The notes: generated by a model not told the origin, from the letters alone. Shown: positions 41,388-52,233, counted from the stretch's first letter. The stretch is DNA of 64,000 nucleotides from Spirochaeta thermophila DSM 6192 (GCF_000147075.1 NC_014484.1:947501-1011500); one strand, 5' to 3'. Made by a program: numbers and translations.

Positions 41388-42195
41388 CCACATGCTCTAT
41401 GCGGAATACCTGACCCCTGCGAAGGAACGGGGATCGAGAGGGCGGTGGATCTGGTGGCTGCTTGCCTGCTCCTTGCTGGCGGGCGCCCTCTATCTCGTAG
41501 TGCAGGTGGTGCTCCTCCCCCGGCTCAGGATCACGAGGATCATCCTGGAGGGGGATCTCCCGGCGTCTTCCGAGGTGATCCTCGAGCGGGCGGGACTCGA
41601 TGTCGGACATCCCATCCTTTTCACGGTGAGGACCGAGGAGATCCGGCGGAGACTCGAGGCCTGGCCCGTGGTGGCCCACGTGGAGGTGGAGAAGGTCTTC
41701 CCCGGGACCTTGAGGATAAGCCTTGCCTCTCGCACGCCGCTCGTGTATCTTCTCGTCGATCGGGACGGGGTGCTCGTCCCTGCGGTGTGCGACGAGGAGG
41801 GCGTGGTGTTCCTCGCGGGGAAGCAGGTCCCCGCTGTGGACCTGCCCGTGCTCAGCGGTGTGCGGTTCTCCAAGTTCATGGTGGGGGCCCGGGTGCCTGA
41901 GGCGGTACGGGCCTTCCTGAAGGATGTAGGCGAACTCCGGAAGACGAGTCCCCGGACTCTGGGGCTGATCTCGGAGTTCAGGCTGGTGGCCCGCGGGGAA
42001 TACCTCTTCGACATCCAGGTCTTCTTCAGAGGCTACCGGGTGCCGGTGAGGTTCGAGGGTCATCTCACCGAGGAGAAGGTGCACTATGCCCTCATGATTC
42101 TCGATGTGCTCTCGAAGGAGGGCCTCCTGGAGGGGATGTCTGAAGTGGATTTCAGGGGAGGGCGTATTACGTATACGAAGAGGAGTGGTGTCTGA
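41380..42195 (+). CDS. ftsQ: cell-division protein FtsQ
   Basis: A 271-residue bitopic protein: a 20-residue cytoplasmic tail, one membrane helix (WIWWLLACSLLAGALYLVV), a POTRA domain (LRITRIILEGDLPASSEVIL and following) and a beta domain (VFPGTLRISLASRTPLVYLL). It recruits FtsL/FtsB-like partners to the septum. It overlaps ftsW by 8 nt and ftsA by 1 nt. Confidence 0.92.
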   Translation: MADHMLYAEYLTPAKERGSRGRWIWWLLACSLLAGALYLVVQVVLLPRLRITRIILEGDLPASSEVILERAGLDVGHPILFTVRTEEIRRRLEAWPVVAHVEVEKVFPGTLRISLASRTPLVYLLVDRDGVLVPAVCDEEGVVFLAGKQVPAVDLPVLSGVRFSKFMVGARVPEAVRAFLKDVGELRKTSPRTLGLISEFRLVARGEYLFDIQVFFRGYRVPVRFEGHLTEEKVHYALMILDVLSKEGLLEGMSEVDFRGGRITYTKRSGV

Positions 42196-43424
42196 TGGAT
42201 CCCGTGGTAGTCGGACTGGATATAGGGACCACACAGGTGAGGAGTCTCATCGCCGAGCTTTCCGAGAGGGGGGAGCTCGAGGTGACAGGGGTGGGGAGGG
42301 CCGTCTCTCCTGGTCTGCGCCGCGGGGTGGTCATCAATATCGATGCCACCCTCGAGGCGGTGCGTGAGGCGATCGAGCATGCCGAGATGATGGCGGGAAG
42401 GGAGGTGGAGGATGTCTTCACCGGGATCGCGGGCACACATATAGAGGGGATCAACTCGAAGGGAGTGGTGGCCGTCTCTCCCAGGGGCAAGGAGCGGAAG
42501 GTCTCTCAGGAGGATATCGTGCGGGTCCTCGATGCGGCCAAGGCCCTTGGGCTCCCCATGGACCGAGAGATCCTCCATGCGATTCCCCAGGAGTACACGG
42601 TGGACGAGCAGGACCACATCAAGGACCCGCTCAACATCCTCGGTGTACGCCTGGAGGCCGACGTGCACATCATCACCGGATCGGTCACGGCTTCCCAGAA
42701 CCTCATCAAGTGCGTCCAGCGGGCAGGGTATGACGTGCACGGCCTCTTCCTCGAAGCCCTTGCCGCAGGCAAGGCGGTCCTCACCGAGGACGAGAAGGAC
42801 CTGGGGGTCGTCCACATCGACATCGGAGGAGGCACCACCGATGTGGTGGTGTATCTGGGCGGGGCTCCGTACCTCACGGGAGCCATTCCCATAGGGGCCG
42901 CCCAGGTGACTTCCGACCTCTCCATCATGCTGGAGACACCGTTCGAGGCCGCCGAGCGGCTGAAACGCCAATCGGGCTGCTGTTTCCTCCCTCTCGTGGA
43001 GGACGAGGAGGTCATCATCCCGGGGGTGGGGGGACGGCCTCCCCTCGCGACCAGCAGGGCCGAGGTGGTGCACATCATACAGGCCCGTATGACCGAGATC
43101 TACGAGCTCATACTCGAGAAGATCCAGAAGAAGGGCTATCTCCCCCACGTGGGTGGGGGGGTGGTGCTCACAGGAGGAGGCGCCCTCCTCGAGGGGGCTT
43201 CCGAGCTCGCCATGGAGGTCTTCGGCAAGCCCGCCCGTGTGGGGTATCCCATGGGGGTCAAGGGGCTTCCTCCGGAGTTCGAGACGCCGGAGTTCGCCAC
43301 CGCGGTGGGTCTCCTCCTCTTCGGGAAGGAAGTGCTCCTCGAGGAAGGTGTGAGGCCGTTGTCCCAGAGGAGATCGTCGTGGTTCTCCTCGATCGGGCAG
43401 TGGCTCAAGAACTTTTTCGAATGA
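42195..43424 (+). CDS. ftsA: cell-division protein FtsA
   Basis: A 409-residue actin-fold ATPase that tethers FtsZ to the membrane. It starts [19 protein letters not shown] (phosphate-1), with [18 protein letters not shown] (phosphate-2), [17 protein letters not shown] (adenosine site), and a C-terminal amphipathic membrane-targeting helix ending [11 protein letters not shown]. It overlaps ftsQ by one base and precedes ftsZ by 25 nt. Confidence 0.96.
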   Translation: MDPVVVGLDIGTTQVRSLIAELSERGELEVTGVGRAVSPGLRRGVVINIDATLEAVREAIEHAEMMAGREVEDVFTGIAGTHIEGINSKGVVAVSPRGKERKVSQEDIVRVLDAAKALGLPMDREILHAIPQEYTVDEQDHIKDPLNILGVRLEADVHIITGSVTASQNLIKCVQRAGYDVHGLFLEALAAGKAVLTEDEKDLGVVHIDIGGGTTDVVVYLGGAPYLTGAIPIGAAQVTSDLSIMLETPFEAAERLKRQSGCCFLPLVEDEEVIIPGVGGRPPLATSRAEVVHIIQARMTEIYELILEKIQKKGYLPHVGGGVVLTGGGALLEGASELAMEVFGKPARVGYPMGVKGLPPEFETPEFATAVGLLLFGKEVLLEEGVRPLSQRRSSWFSSIGQWLKNFFE

Positions 43425-43449
43425 CGCCCTTGAGGCGAAGGGAGGGGAA

Positions 43450-44610
43450 ATGAATATCGAATTGATCGACGAGTTTTCGCAGAACCCCACGCGAATAAAG
43501 GTGATCGGCGTGGGCGGAGGCGGGTGCAACGCCGTGAACCGCATGATAGAGGCGGGGGTGCAGCACGTGGACTTCGTCGCCATGAACACCGACGTGCAAG
43601 CCCTGGGGCTCTCCCTGGCCGATACCAAGGTGCCCCTGGGTAAGAAGCTCACCGGTGGTCTGGGAGCCGGAGGGAATCCCGAAGTGGGTGGAAAGGCGGC
43701 CGAGGAGGACAGGGACACCATACGGGATCTCCTCACCGGTGCGGACATGGTGTTCATCACTGCGGGTATGGGAGGAGGGACGGGGACCGGAGCGGCGCCG
43801 GTGATCGCGAGTGTGGCGAGGGAACTGGACATCCTCACCGTGGGGGTGGTGACCAGACCCTTCGGCTTCGAGGGCAAACAGAAGGCTCGGATCGCCGAGG
43901 AAGGGATCCGAAAGATGCGCGAGTTCGTGGACACCCTCATCATCATACCCAACGAGAACCTGCTCAAGGTGGTGAAACCGAACACCCCCCTCAGAGAGGC
44001 CTTCAAGGTGGCGGACGATGTCCTCAGGCAGGGGGTGCAGGGCATCTCCGACCTCATCACCAGGCCGGGTATCATCAATATCGATTTCGCGGACGTCCGC
44101 AAGATCATGAAGGGAAGGGGCGATGCCCTCATGGGGGTCGGAAGGGGTCGTGGTGAGAATCGAGCCGTCGACGCCGCCACCACCGCCATCAACAACCCCC
44201 TCCTCGACGACATCCAGATCGAAGGGGCGAAGGGAATACTCGTGAACGTGACGGCGGGGCCCGACTTCACCCTCCAGGAGTACAGCGAGGTGATGAACAT
44301 CATCAATGCGAACTCCAAGTCCGACGAGGAGACCGAGATCATCGTGGGCACGGCCGAGGATCCCGAGATGGAGGACTGGGTGGTGGTCACGGTGATCGCC
44401 ACCGGATTCCAGCACGTGAGGGCGGTGGAGGAGGAGAAGCCCGCCCAGGAACGAAAGGAAGTCCTCTCGGTGGACGAGTGGGACAGGATACTCGGGAAGG
44501 GGGGGGCCCCGAAGAAGGAAGAACGGATGGTTCCACGGTCGCTCTTCCCCAGCGAGGACGAGTTGGGCATCCCTGCTGTCCTGAGGTATCAGCGAAGGAA
44601 GGGACAGTGA
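43450..44610 (+). CDS. ftsZ: cell-division GTPase FtsZ
   Basis: A 386-residue tubulin homologue forming the Z-ring. [16 protein letters not shown] and the tubulin signature [10 protein letters not shown] (near residue 108) bind GTP; the T7-loop segment [11 protein letters not shown] follows. The C-terminal tail ends in the conserved partner-binding peptide [13 protein letters not shown], which contacts FtsA. GGGAGGGGAA precedes the ATG. It closes the division part of the cluster. Confidence 0.98.
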   Translation: MNIELIDEFSQNPTRIKVIGVGGGGCNAVNRMIEAGVQHVDFVAMNTDVQALGLSLADTKVPLGKKLTGGLGAGGNPEVGGKAAEEDRDTIRDLLTGADMVFITAGMGGGTGTGAAPVIASVARELDILTVGVVTRPFGFEGKQKARIAEEGIRKMREFVDTLIIIPNENLLKVVKPNTPLREAFKVADDVLRQGVQGISDLITRPGIINIDFADVRKIMKGRGDALMGVGRGRGENRAVDAATTAINNPLLDDIQIEGAKGILVNVTAGPDFTLQEYSEVMNIINANSKSDEETEIIVGTAEDPEMEDWVVVTVIATGFQHVRAVEEEKPAQERKEVLSVDEWDRILGKGGAPKKEERMVPRSLFPSEDELGIPAVLRYQRRKGQ

Positions 44611-44619
44611 GGAAGGTCT

Positions 44620-45519
44620 ATGACTACCGGGCATGAGCGCCTGCTGCGCCGATACCGGACGCATCTCGTTGCAGAGCTGGGGCGTTCGCGCCTCACCGAG
44701 GAGACGTATCTACCTCTCTGTGAACGGTTCTGCGCATGGTTGGAGTGCAGGGGATTGGAGGTGGGGACGGTCTCCCGCCGTACGTGTGAGGAGTTCATCG
44801 TCGACGAGCGGGGGGAGGGCAAGGAGACCCGCACGATCGCCAAGGAGATGAGCGCCCTCCGATCGTTCTTCAGGTTCCTTGTGCTCGAGGGAGTACGGCC
44901 CGACAACCCGCTCGAGGAGATGGATGCGCCCCGGATCTCGCGGACCCTGCCCCGCGTCCTCGAGGAAGAGGAGGTGGAGATCCTCCTCGAAGCGGTGGAT
45001 ACCGCCCCCCCCGAGGGGATGCGGGACAGATGCCTCCTGGAGGTGCTCTATTCCTGCGGGCTTCGGGTCTCCGAGGCGTGCGGACTCGACCTCCAGGACA
45101 TCTTTCTCTCCGAGGGGTTCGTGAAGGTGCGGGGCAAGGGGGAGAAGGAGCGTCTCGTGCCCTTCGGAAAGGAGGCCGGGCACTGGATGAGGCGATACCT
45201 CTCCGAGGCGCGACCGGTCCTGGCGGCACGCCGTCCTGGCTCGCGGGAGCAGGCGGTCTTCCTCAACAGATGGGGACGACGTCTTTCGCGGAAGGGCGCC
45301 TGGATCCGACTCAAGAGGCTCGTCGCGGCCAGCGGGGTGGACGCAAAGCTCCATACGTTTCGACACACGTGCGCCACTCACCTCCTCCACGGAGGGGCGA
45401 ATCTGAGGGAGGTGCAGGAGTTCCTTGGGCATGCCGATATCTCCACGACGCAGATCTACACCCATGTGGACGCCCGTCGCCTCGCATCCTACCATCACAT
45501 GTACCACCCAAGGGGGTAG
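44620..45519 (+). CDS. Xer-type tyrosine recombinase (first copy)
   Basis: A 299-residue tyrosine recombinase of XerC/XerD size. The N-terminal SAM-like core-binding domain covers about residues 1-90. The catalytic set is Arg149 (SCGLRVSEA), Lys in VRGKGEKERLVPF, HTFRHTCATHLL (His and Arg), GHADISTTQIYTHV (His) and nucleophile Tyr280. It is expected to resolve chromosome dimers at dif, perhaps as a pair with the second copy at 49419. It lies 9 nt after ftsZ. Confidence 0.9.
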   Translation: MTTGHERLLRRYRTHLVAELGRSRLTEETYLPLCERFCAWLECRGLEVGTVSRRTCEEFIVDERGEGKETRTIAKEMSALRSFFRFLVLEGVRPDNPLEEMDAPRISRTLPRVLEEEEVEILLEAVDTAPPEGMRDRCLLEVLYSCGLRVSEACGLDLQDIFLSEGFVKVRGKGEKERLVPFGKEAGHWMRRYLSEARPVLAARRPGSREQAVFLNRWGRRLSRKGAWIRLKRLVAASGVDAKLHTFRHTCATHLLHGGANLREVQEFLGHADISTTQIYTHVDARRLASYHHMYHPRG

Positions 45520-45521
45520 CC

Positions 45522-46235
45522 ATGAGAGCTCGTGTCCTCCTCACTCTGGTGCCTCTGCTTCTCCTTGGAGGGTGCAGGAAGGACGATACCGAGGCCATGC
45601 TCGAGCGACTCCTCGTCTTCGAGCCCGAACCTGAGCAGACGAGGCAGGACCCCGAACGTATCGCCGAACTGAAGGAGGGTATAGAGAAGTACAGGCAGGT
45701 GGTCCAGGAGAAGGTCCGTGCCGCAGGACAGCTCGGGGTCTACTACAAGCTCCTGGCCGAGGCCTACATGCAGCAGGGTATGTTCGGTCTCGCGCTCGAG
45801 GCCCTTGAAGAGGCGATCACCATCTATCCCGAGAATCCGGTATTGTTTCAGATGGCGGGAATCTGCGCGGGCCGGATGGCGAAGGCCCAGATGGATCCCG
45901 TGGAGCGCGATCGGTATCTCCAACTCTCCGAGTCCTACTACCTCAGGGCCCTCGATCTCGACCCCAGGCTCAAGGAGAGCCTCTACGGGATCGCCATCCT
46001 CTATGTCTTCGAGATGGGGCGGCCGGAGGATGCGATTCCACATCTCAGGAAGCTCGTGGAAATCGATCCGGGCTGGATGGAGCCGCATTTCGTGCTCGCG
46101 AGGGCCTATGTGGAGGTGGGCAGGATAGAAGAGGCCAAGGAGGAGTACCGCTACGTGGTGGAACACGCCCGGGATCGTGAGATCAAGACGAGGGCCCAGG
46201 AGCATATCCTCCAGCTCTCAGGAGGCACGGAGTGA
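45522..46235 (+). CDS. TPR-repeat lipoprotein
   Basis: A 237-residue lipoprotein (MRARVLLTLVPLLLLGGC; Cys18 lipidated) with an acidic linker and three or four TPR-like repeats, such as QQGMFGLALEALEEAITIYP and GRIEEAKEEYRYVVE. No function is assigned. AAGGGGG precedes the ATG at 45522, only 2 nt after the recombinase stop, and its stop overlaps the dprA GTG. Confidence 0.8.
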   Translation: MRARVLLTLVPLLLLGGCRKDDTEAMLERLLVFEPEPEQTRQDPERIAELKEGIEKYRQVVQEKVRAAGQLGVYYKLLAEAYMQQGMFGLALEALEEAITIYPENPVLFQMAGICAGRMAKAQMDPVERDRYLQLSESYYLRALDLDPRLKESLYGIAILYVFEMGRPEDAIPHLRKLVEIDPGWMEPHFVLARAYVEVGRIEEAKEEYRYVVEHARDREIKTRAQEHILQLSGGTE

Positions 46236-47254
46236 AGGTGAATCCGCTCGCCCTTGCAGTGGACCTGCTCCCCGCTCTCTCGGGGAAGGAGAAGGAGAAG
46301 CTCTTTGCCTCGCTCTCCTCTGTGGAGGAGTTCGCCCGTCTCACTCAGGGCGAGATAGAGAGGATGATCGGCAGGATCATACCTCGGGCCCGTCTTTCTC
46401 CGGCGGAGGCCCTGAAGGCCGCGGAGAAGGAGGTGCGGCTCTGCGAGGCGAAGGGTATCTCCGTGTGTCGGAGGGGGGAGCGGCTCTATCCTCCCCTGCT
46501 TGGAGAGACTTTTGACCCTCCCTTCCTTCTTTACTATATTGGAAATCTGGAGCCAAAGGAACCCCGTTTCTTCGTCTCGGTGGTGGGGACACGGCATCCC
46601 ACCCTCGAGGGAAGCCGGGCGGCCTATCTTCTCGGGTGTGACGCGGTCCAGGAAGGGGGTGTGGTGGTCTCGGGGCTCGCGAGAGGTATAGACAGTGCAG
46701 CCCACAAGGGGGCGGTGGATGCGGGAGGTCCCACGTGGGCGGTGCTCGGATCGGGCCTGTGCGAGCTGTACCCTCGGCATCACCGACGCCTCGCCATCCG
46801 GATCGTAGAGGCGGGAGGAGCCCTGATCTCCGAGTATGCCCCCTCCGTACCGGCACGAAAGCACCACTTCCCGGAGCGGAACAGGATCATCGCGGGATGC
46901 ACGAGGGGGACCGTGGTGGTGGAGGCACCGGCGCGTTCCGGCGCTCTCATCACCGCCCAGTACGCCCTGGACGAGGGGCGGGACGTCTTCGTCCACGGCG
47001 ATCTCCTCTCCTCGCCTCAGGGAGAGGGGGTACGGGCCCTCGCCGACTCGGGGGCGAAGGCCGTAGGCGGGATTGCGGACATCCTGGAGGACTGGGGTAT
47101 CCCTTCGCAGAGGGAGGCCCCGGCCGATGGGGGAGGGGGTTCCCGAGCCGAGGACCGGGGACGCCCCGGAGAGACCGTGGCCCGCCTCATGGAGGCGGAA
47201 CTCGAGGGACACATCCTTCGACACGGTGGATCGATCATAAAGAGGAAGCCATGA
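46232..47254 (+). CDS. dprA: DNA processing protein DprA
   Basis: A 340-residue DprA (Smf) that protects incoming single-stranded DNA and loads RecA during transformation. The Rossmann-like core shows VVGTRHPTLEGSRAA, VVVSGLARGIDSAAHKGA, PERNRIIAGCTRGTVVVEA and RSGALITAQYALDEGR. A GTG start follows GGAGGCACGGA. The C-terminal tail after residue 280 is disordered and Gly-rich rather than a clear winged helix. It is coupled to topA (ATGA); dprA-topA adjacency is common. Confidence 0.94.
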   Translation: MKVNPLALAVDLLPALSGKEKEKLFASLSSVEEFARLTQGEIERMIGRIIPRARLSPAEALKAAEKEVRLCEAKGISVCRRGERLYPPLLGETFDPPFLLYYIGNLEPKEPRFFVSVVGTRHPTLEGSRAAYLLGCDAVQEGGVVVSGLARGIDSAAHKGAVDAGGPTWAVLGSGLCELYPRHHRRLAIRIVEAGGALISEYAPSVPARKHHFPERNRIIAGCTRGTVVVEAPARSGALITAQYALDEGRDVFVHGDLLSSPQGEGVRALADSGAKAVGGIADILEDWGIPSQREAPADGGGGSRAEDRGRPGETVARLMEAELEGHILRHGGSIIKRKP

Positions 47255-49422
47255 AGAAAAAGCGTGACACGAACACCAGTCCTTACACCCTCCTCGTGGT
47301 GGAGTCTCCTGCAAAGGCGAAGACGATAGAGAAGTATCTGGGGAAGGGATACAAGGTGGAGGCGTCCAAGGGACACCTCATAGACCTGCCGAAGTCACGG
47401 CTCGCGGTGGACATAGAGGGCTCGTTCGAACCGGATTACATCGTGGTGAGGGGCAAGGCCCCGATCCTGAAGGCCCTGCAGGAGAAGGCCAACGCCTCCT
47501 CCAAGGTCCTCCTCGCCTCGGATAACGACAGGGAGGGGGAGGCCATCGCCTATCACATCAGGGATGCCCTCCTCAAGAAGAATCCGGATCTCGAGATAGG
47601 GCGGATCGTGTTCAACGAGATCACCCCCCAGGCGATACGGGAGGCCGTGGAGCACCCCCGGTCCATCGACATCCACAAGGTGGAAGCCCAGAAGGCGAGG
47701 CGGGTGCTCGACCGCCTGGTGGGATATCATCTCTCCCCCCTCCTCTGGAAGAAGGTGAAGAACGGCCTCTCCGCCGGACGGGTCCAGTCGGTGGCCCTCA
47801 GGCTCATCTGTGAACGAGAGCGGGAGGTGGAATCCTTCGTGCCGGAGGAATACTGGACCATCGCTGCCCGCGCCGTGGTGGGGCGTTCCTCACTCGACCT
47901 GGAGCTCGTGAGCTACAAAGGTGAGAAGCCCCAGATCAAGACGGAGGAGGAAGCCGGCAAGATTATAGCCCTCCTCCGGGAGCACCCCTGCAGAGTGAAG
48001 TCGCTCAAGGAGACGTCCCGGCAGGTGCGGCCCAAACCTCCCTTCACCACCTCCCAGCTCCAACAGGTGGCGGCGAACCGCCTCGGTTTCAGCTCACAGA
48101 AGACCATGCAGATCGCCCAACGTCTCTATGAAGGTGTGGACCTCGGTGGCACCCGCATCGGTCTCATCACCTACATGCGGACCGACTCCACGAGGGTGGC
48201 CGAATCGGCCCTCTCCATGGTGCGGAACTACATCCAGACCCATCATCCGGAGGCCCTTCCCGATGCACCCGTGCGCTATGCCCGGGGCAAGGGCGCCCAG
48301 GACGCCCACGAAGCCATCAGACCCACCGTGGTGGACTACACGCCCGATCACGTGAAACAGCATCTCTCCCGGGACGAGTGGCGCCTCTATTCCATCATCT
48401 GGGAACGGTTCGTCGCGTCCCAGATGAAACCCATGGTCACGAAGACCGTTACTGTGGAGTGTGAGGTGGGAGAAGGAATCCTCAGGGCGAGCGCCACACA
48501 GGTGGTGGAGCCGGGCTTCCTCTCCGTGCTTTCGGTCCTCAAACCGAAGGATACCAGCAAGAAGCTCCCTCCGCTCGAGGAGGGACAAGAGCTCACGATC
48601 GAGGAGTGGATCCCCTCGCAGCACTTCACCACCGGGCCGAGCAGGTACACCGACGCCACGATCGTGAAGGCCCTCGAGGAGCTGGGGATCGGCAGACCTT
48701 CCACCTACGCCCCCACCATCCAGGTGCTCTTCAACCGCTACTATGTGGTGAGGAAGGAGCGGCAGATCGTCCCCACCGAACTGGGAAAGGTGGTGAACGA
48801 CATCCTGGTGCAATCGTTCCCCGACATCTTGGACGTGGATTTCACCGCCCGGATGGAGGCCCAGCTCGACGAGATCGAGGAGGGGAAGGTCGAGTGGGTG
48901 AGCATGATCCGGGAGTTCTTCGGGCCGTTCAAGGAGAAGGTGGACCATGTGATGGAACACCTCGAGTCGATCAAGGGCACGCTCGAGGAGGAGACCGGGG
49001 AGACCTGCGAGAAGTGTGGTCGTCCCATGGTGAAGAAGCTCGGTCGGTTCGGCTACTTCCTCGCCTGTTCCGGGTTCCCCGAGTGCAGGAACGCACGCCC
49101 CCTCCCCCTCGCCGACTGCCCCATGCCGGGGTGTGACGGGAAGATCGTGGAGCGGCGGGGAAGGAGGGGGAGACGGAGGGTCTTCTACGGATGTACGCGC
49201 TATCCCGAGTGTTCGTTCACCAGCCCCTATCCTCCCAGCGGGACCTCGTGTCCCATGTGCGGCTGGCCGCTCATGGAGAAGACCTCGAAGGAGGGGAGCG
49301 TGAAGCTTTGCGTGAATCCCTCGTGTAGCTATCTCCACGAACGGGAGGGGGAGGTGCCGGTGGTGATCGATGGGAGCGACACCTCCGAGCTGGAGATCTC
49401 CACCGTGGGGAGTGAGGAATGA
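47251..49422 (+). CDS. topA: DNA topoisomerase I
   Basis: A 723-residue type IA topoisomerase that relaxes negative supercoils. The Toprim domain begins TLLVVESPAKAKTIEKYLG and contains ASDNDREGEAIAYH. The active-site Tyr308 is in GLITYMRTDST. The C-terminal part carries three zinc-ribbon units with Cys pairs starting near residues 588, 625 and 668. The upstream frame inside dprA is excluded by the ATGA overlap and the family start. Confidence 0.97.
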   Translation: MKKKRDTNTSPYTLLVVESPAKAKTIEKYLGKGYKVEASKGHLIDLPKSRLAVDIEGSFEPDYIVVRGKAPILKALQEKANASSKVLLASDNDREGEAIAYHIRDALLKKNPDLEIGRIVFNEITPQAIREAVEHPRSIDIHKVEAQKARRVLDRLVGYHLSPLLWKKVKNGLSAGRVQSVALRLICEREREVESFVPEEYWTIAARAVVGRSSLDLELVSYKGEKPQIKTEEEAGKIIALLREHPCRVKSLKETSRQVRPKPPFTTSQLQQVAANRLGFSSQKTMQIAQRLYEGVDLGGTRIGLITYMRTDSTRVAESALSMVRNYIQTHHPEALPDAPVRYARGKGAQDAHEAIRPTVVDYTPDHVKQHLSRDEWRLYSIIWERFVASQMKPMVTKTVTVECEVGEGILRASATQVVEPGFLSVLSVLKPKDTSKKLPPLEEGQELTIEEWIPSQHFTTGPSRYTDATIVKALEELGIGRPSTYAPTIQVLFNRYYVVRKERQIVPTELGKVVNDILVQSFPDILDVDFTARMEAQLDEIEEGKVEWVSMIREFFGPFKEKVDHVMEHLESIKGTLEEETGETCEKCGRPMVKKLGRFGYFLACSGFPECRNARPLPLADCPMPGCDGKIVERRGRRGRRRVFYGCTRYPECSFTSPYPPSGTSCPMCGWPLMEKTSKEGSVKLCVNPSCSYLHEREGEVPVVIDGSDTSELEISTVGSEE

Positions 49423-50357
49423 CCATGGAGGGAGGATCCGTGAGCACACTCCCACAGGAGACACTCATCGATCGGTTTCTCGCCCACCTCTCGCACATGA
49501 GGGGACTCTCGGAAGCCACCGTGAGATCGTACCGGAACGACCTGGTGAAGGTGGGGGCCTTCCTGGAGAAGCTGGGAACCGATCTGGTCTCCGCCACGCG
49601 CGAGGACATACGCCACTGCGTGGCGGAGTACACGCTCGCCCGTCAGGCCCCTTCCTCCATCAACCGCATGCTCTCCTCGCTCCGCAGCTGGTACCGATTC
49701 CTGAGGAAGGAAGGGGTGAGGAGCGACTCGCCCATGGAGGGGATCTCCTCGGTGAAGGCAGGGAAGCGGCTTCCCTCGTTTCTCTTCGAGGACGAGGTGG
49801 ATCGTCTCCTCGACATAGAGGGGAGCGACTTCGCGAGCCTCAGGGACAGGGCCCTCCTCGAGGTCCTCTATTCCACCGGGTGCCGGGTGCAGGAGCTCGT
49901 CTCGCTCACCACAAGTGGTGTGCAGGTCTCCCGGGGGTGGTGTGTGGTGAAGGGGAAGGGTGGCAAGGAACGGCTCCTCTTCCTCGGCTTGGGTGCGCGC
50001 AAGGCCCTCGCCGCCTATCTCCCCCTTCGGCAGGCCCTCCTCGAGCGGATGGGGAGACGTGAGGAGGGGGCGCTCTTCGTGAACCAGAAGGGAAGCCCTC
50101 TCACGCCCAGGGGCGTGGCCTACATCATCGAACGGCGGGCCAGGGAGAAGGGACTGGAGAAGCGCATAAGCCCCCACGTCTTCAGGCACTCGTTCGCCAC
50201 GCACGTCCTCTCGAGGGGGGCCGACCTCCGGGTGGTGCAGGAGATGTTGGGCCACGCGAGTCTCTCCACCACCCAGGTGTACACGCACTTGAGCCTTCCC
50301 GCCCTCAAGCGGATGTACCGGAAGGCGCACCCTCATGCGGAAAGGAGCGATTCATGA
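49419..50357 (+). CDS. xerC: Xer-type tyrosine recombinase (second copy, XerC/CodV position)
   Basis: A 312-residue tyrosine recombinase with catalytic Arg156 (STGCRVQEL), Lys in [40 protein letters not shown] and nucleophile Tyr288. The topA-xerC-hslV-hslU-flgB order matches the codV position in firmicutes, so I call it XerC. The ATG overlaps the topA stop; a GTG at 49440 with GGAGGAT just upstream is a possible alternative start. It ends coupled to hslV. Confidence 0.92.
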   Translation: MTMEGGSVSTLPQETLIDRFLAHLSHMRGLSEATVRSYRNDLVKVGAFLEKLGTDLVSATREDIRHCVAEYTLARQAPSSINRMLSSLRSWYRFLRKEGVRSDSPMEGISSVKAGKRLPSFLFEDEVDRLLDIEGSDFASLRDRALLEVLYSTGCRVQELVSLTTSGVQVSRGWCVVKGKGGKERLLFLGLGARKALAAYLPLRQALLERMGRREEGALFVNQKGSPLTPRGVAYIIERRAREKGLEKRISPHVFRHSFATHVLSRGADLRVVQEMLGHASLSTTQVYTHLSLPALKRMYRKAHPHAERSDS

Positions 50358-50890
50358 GCGAGGTGAAGAGCACCACGGTGATCGCGGTTCGGAGGAACGG
50401 CGTGGTGGCCATGGCGGGGGACGGCCAGGTGACCATGGGCACCACCATCATGAAGGGAAACGCTCGCAAGGTGAGGACCCTCTACGACGGGAGGGTCCTG
50501 GTGGGGTTCGCCGGTGCCACGGCCGACGCCTTCACCCTCTTCGAGCGGTTCGAGGGCAAGCTCAAGGAGTTCTCGGGGGACGTACTCCGGAGTGCGGTGG
50601 CCCTGGCCAAGGACTGGCGTACCGACAGGATGTTGCGGCGACTCGAGGCGCTGCTCCTCGTGGCCGACAGGGAGCGGATGCTCCTCCTCTCGGGCACGGG
50701 AGACGTGGTGGAACCTGAAGACGGGGTCCTCGCGATAGGATCGGGAGGGCCGTATGCCCATGCCGCGGCGAAGGCCCTGCTCGCCCACACCGACCTCTCC
50801 GCCAGGCGGATCGCCGAGGAGTCCTTGCGGATAGCCGCATCCATCTGCATCTATACCAACGAACAGATCATAGTGGAGGAGCTCTCATGA
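50354..50890 (+). CDS. hslV: HslV peptidase subunit
   Basis: A 178-residue proteasome-like peptidase of the HslUV protease. It begins [16 protein letters not shown]: mature HslV has an N-terminal catalytic Thr, so a six-residue propeptide must be removed to expose Thr7. Further signatures are [42 protein letters not shown] and [17 protein letters not shown]. It overlaps xerC and hslU by ATGA on both sides. Confidence 0.96.
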   Translation: MSEVKSTTVIAVRRNGVVAMAGDGQVTMGTTIMKGNARKVRTLYDGRVLVGFAGATADAFTLFERFEGKLKEFSGDVLRSAVALAKDWRTDRMLRRLEALLLVADRERMLLLSGTGDVVEPEDGVLAIGSGGPYAHAAAKALLAHTDLSARRIAEESLRIAASICIYTNEQIIVEELS

Positions 50891-52233
50891 GTGAAGGGGT
50901 GAAGCGGAAGCTGGAGGACCTCACGCCCAGGCAGATCGTGGAGGAACTCGACAAGTACATCGTGGGTCAGGGGCAGGCCAAGAAGGTGGTGGCCATCGCC
51001 CTCCGCAACAGGTGGCGGCGGCAGCAGCTTCCCCCCGAGCTGCGGGACGAGATCGCACCAAAGAACATCATCATGATCGGTCCTACGGGCGTGGGGAAGA
51101 CCGAGATTGCGCGGCGGATCTCCCGCCTCACCGGGGCACCCTTCCTCAAGGTGGAGGCCACGAAGTACACCGAGGTGGGGTACGTGGGGCGTGACGTGGA
51201 ATCGATGATCAGGGACCTCATGAGCGTGGCGGTGGCCATGGTGAAATCGGAGATGCAGGAAGGAGTCCGGGAAGAGGCGGAACGGAGGGTGGAGGAACGC
51301 CTCCTCGACCTGCTCCTCCCCGGGAGCAGGACCGCCACCGGCGAGTCGGGTGTCTCGCCCGGTACGAGGGAGCGGTTCAGGGAGATGCTGAGGAAGGGGG
51401 AGCTCGACGACCGGATGGTGGAGGTGAGCGTGCGGCGCCCGCTCATGCCCTCCATTGAGGTCTTCTCCGGTACGGGATTCGAGGAGATAGGTATGAGTCT
51501 CGGCGGACTCGCCAATCTCTTCGGAGGGGAGAAGAGGAAGAGGGTGAAGGTGCGACAGGCGAAGGAGTTGCTCCTCGCCGAGGAGATGGAGCGGCTCATC
51601 GACACCGATCAGGTGGCGGAGATCGCCAGACAGCGGGTGGAGCAGATGGGTATCGTCTTCATCGACGAGATCGACAAGATCGCCGTGAAGGAAGGCAAGA
51701 CGGGTGGGGTGGATGTGTCCCGTGAGGGTGTGCAACGGGATCTGCTTCCCATCATAGAGGGAGCCAAGGTGAATACGAGATACGGCATCGTGGATACCTC
51801 CCACATCCTCTTCATCGCTGCCGGGGCCTTCCACATGAGCAAACCGAGCGATCTGATCCCCGAACTCCAGGGTCGGTTTCCCCTTCGTGTGGAACTCGAG
51901 CCCCTCGCACGGGACGAGTTCTTCAAGATCCTCACCCAACCCCAGAACGCCCTCATCAAGCAGTACACCGAACTCCTCAAGACCGAGGGGGTGGAGATCT
52001 CTTTCACGCAGGAAGCGCTCGAGGAGATCGCCCGGATCGCCGAGGAGGTGAACACGCGTACCGAGAACATAGGAGCCCGTCGGCTGCACACCATCATGGA
52101 GGTGGTGTTGGAGGAGGTCTCGTTCGCAGGTCCCGAGATCCAGGGGCAGAAGATCACCATCACCGCCGACTATGTGAAAGAACGATTGGCGAAGGTGCTC
52201 GTCAATGAAGATATCACACGGTACATCCTCTAG
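50887..52233 (+). CDS. hslU: HslU unfoldase ATPase
   Basis: A 448-residue AAA+ ATPase that unfolds substrates and feeds them to HslV. It opens [17 protein letters not shown], with Walker [15 protein letters not shown], the pore loop [14 protein letters not shown], Walker [11 protein letters not shown] and the C-terminal tail ending EDITRYIL, which docks into HslV. The inserted I-domain covers about residues 110-240. Confidence 0.97.
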   Translation: MSEGVKRKLEDLTPRQIVEELDKYIVGQGQAKKVVAIALRNRWRRQQLPPELRDEIAPKNIIMIGPTGVGKTEIARRISRLTGAPFLKVEATKYTEVGYVGRDVESMIRDLMSVAVAMVKSEMQEGVREEAERRVEERLLDLLLPGSRTATGESGVSPGTRERFREMLRKGELDDRMVEVSVRRPLMPSIEVFSGTGFEEIGMSLGGLANLFGGEKRKRVKVRQAKELLLAEEMERLIDTDQVAEIARQRVEQMGIVFIDEIDKIAVKEGKTGGVDVSREGVQRDLLPIIEGAKVNTRYGIVDTSHILFIAAGAFHMSKPSDLIPELQGRFPLRVELEPLARDEFFKILTQPQNALIKQYTELLKTEGVEISFTQEALEEIARIAEEVNTRTENIGARRLHTIMEVVLEEVSFAGPEIQGQKITITADYVKERLAKVLVNEDITRYIL

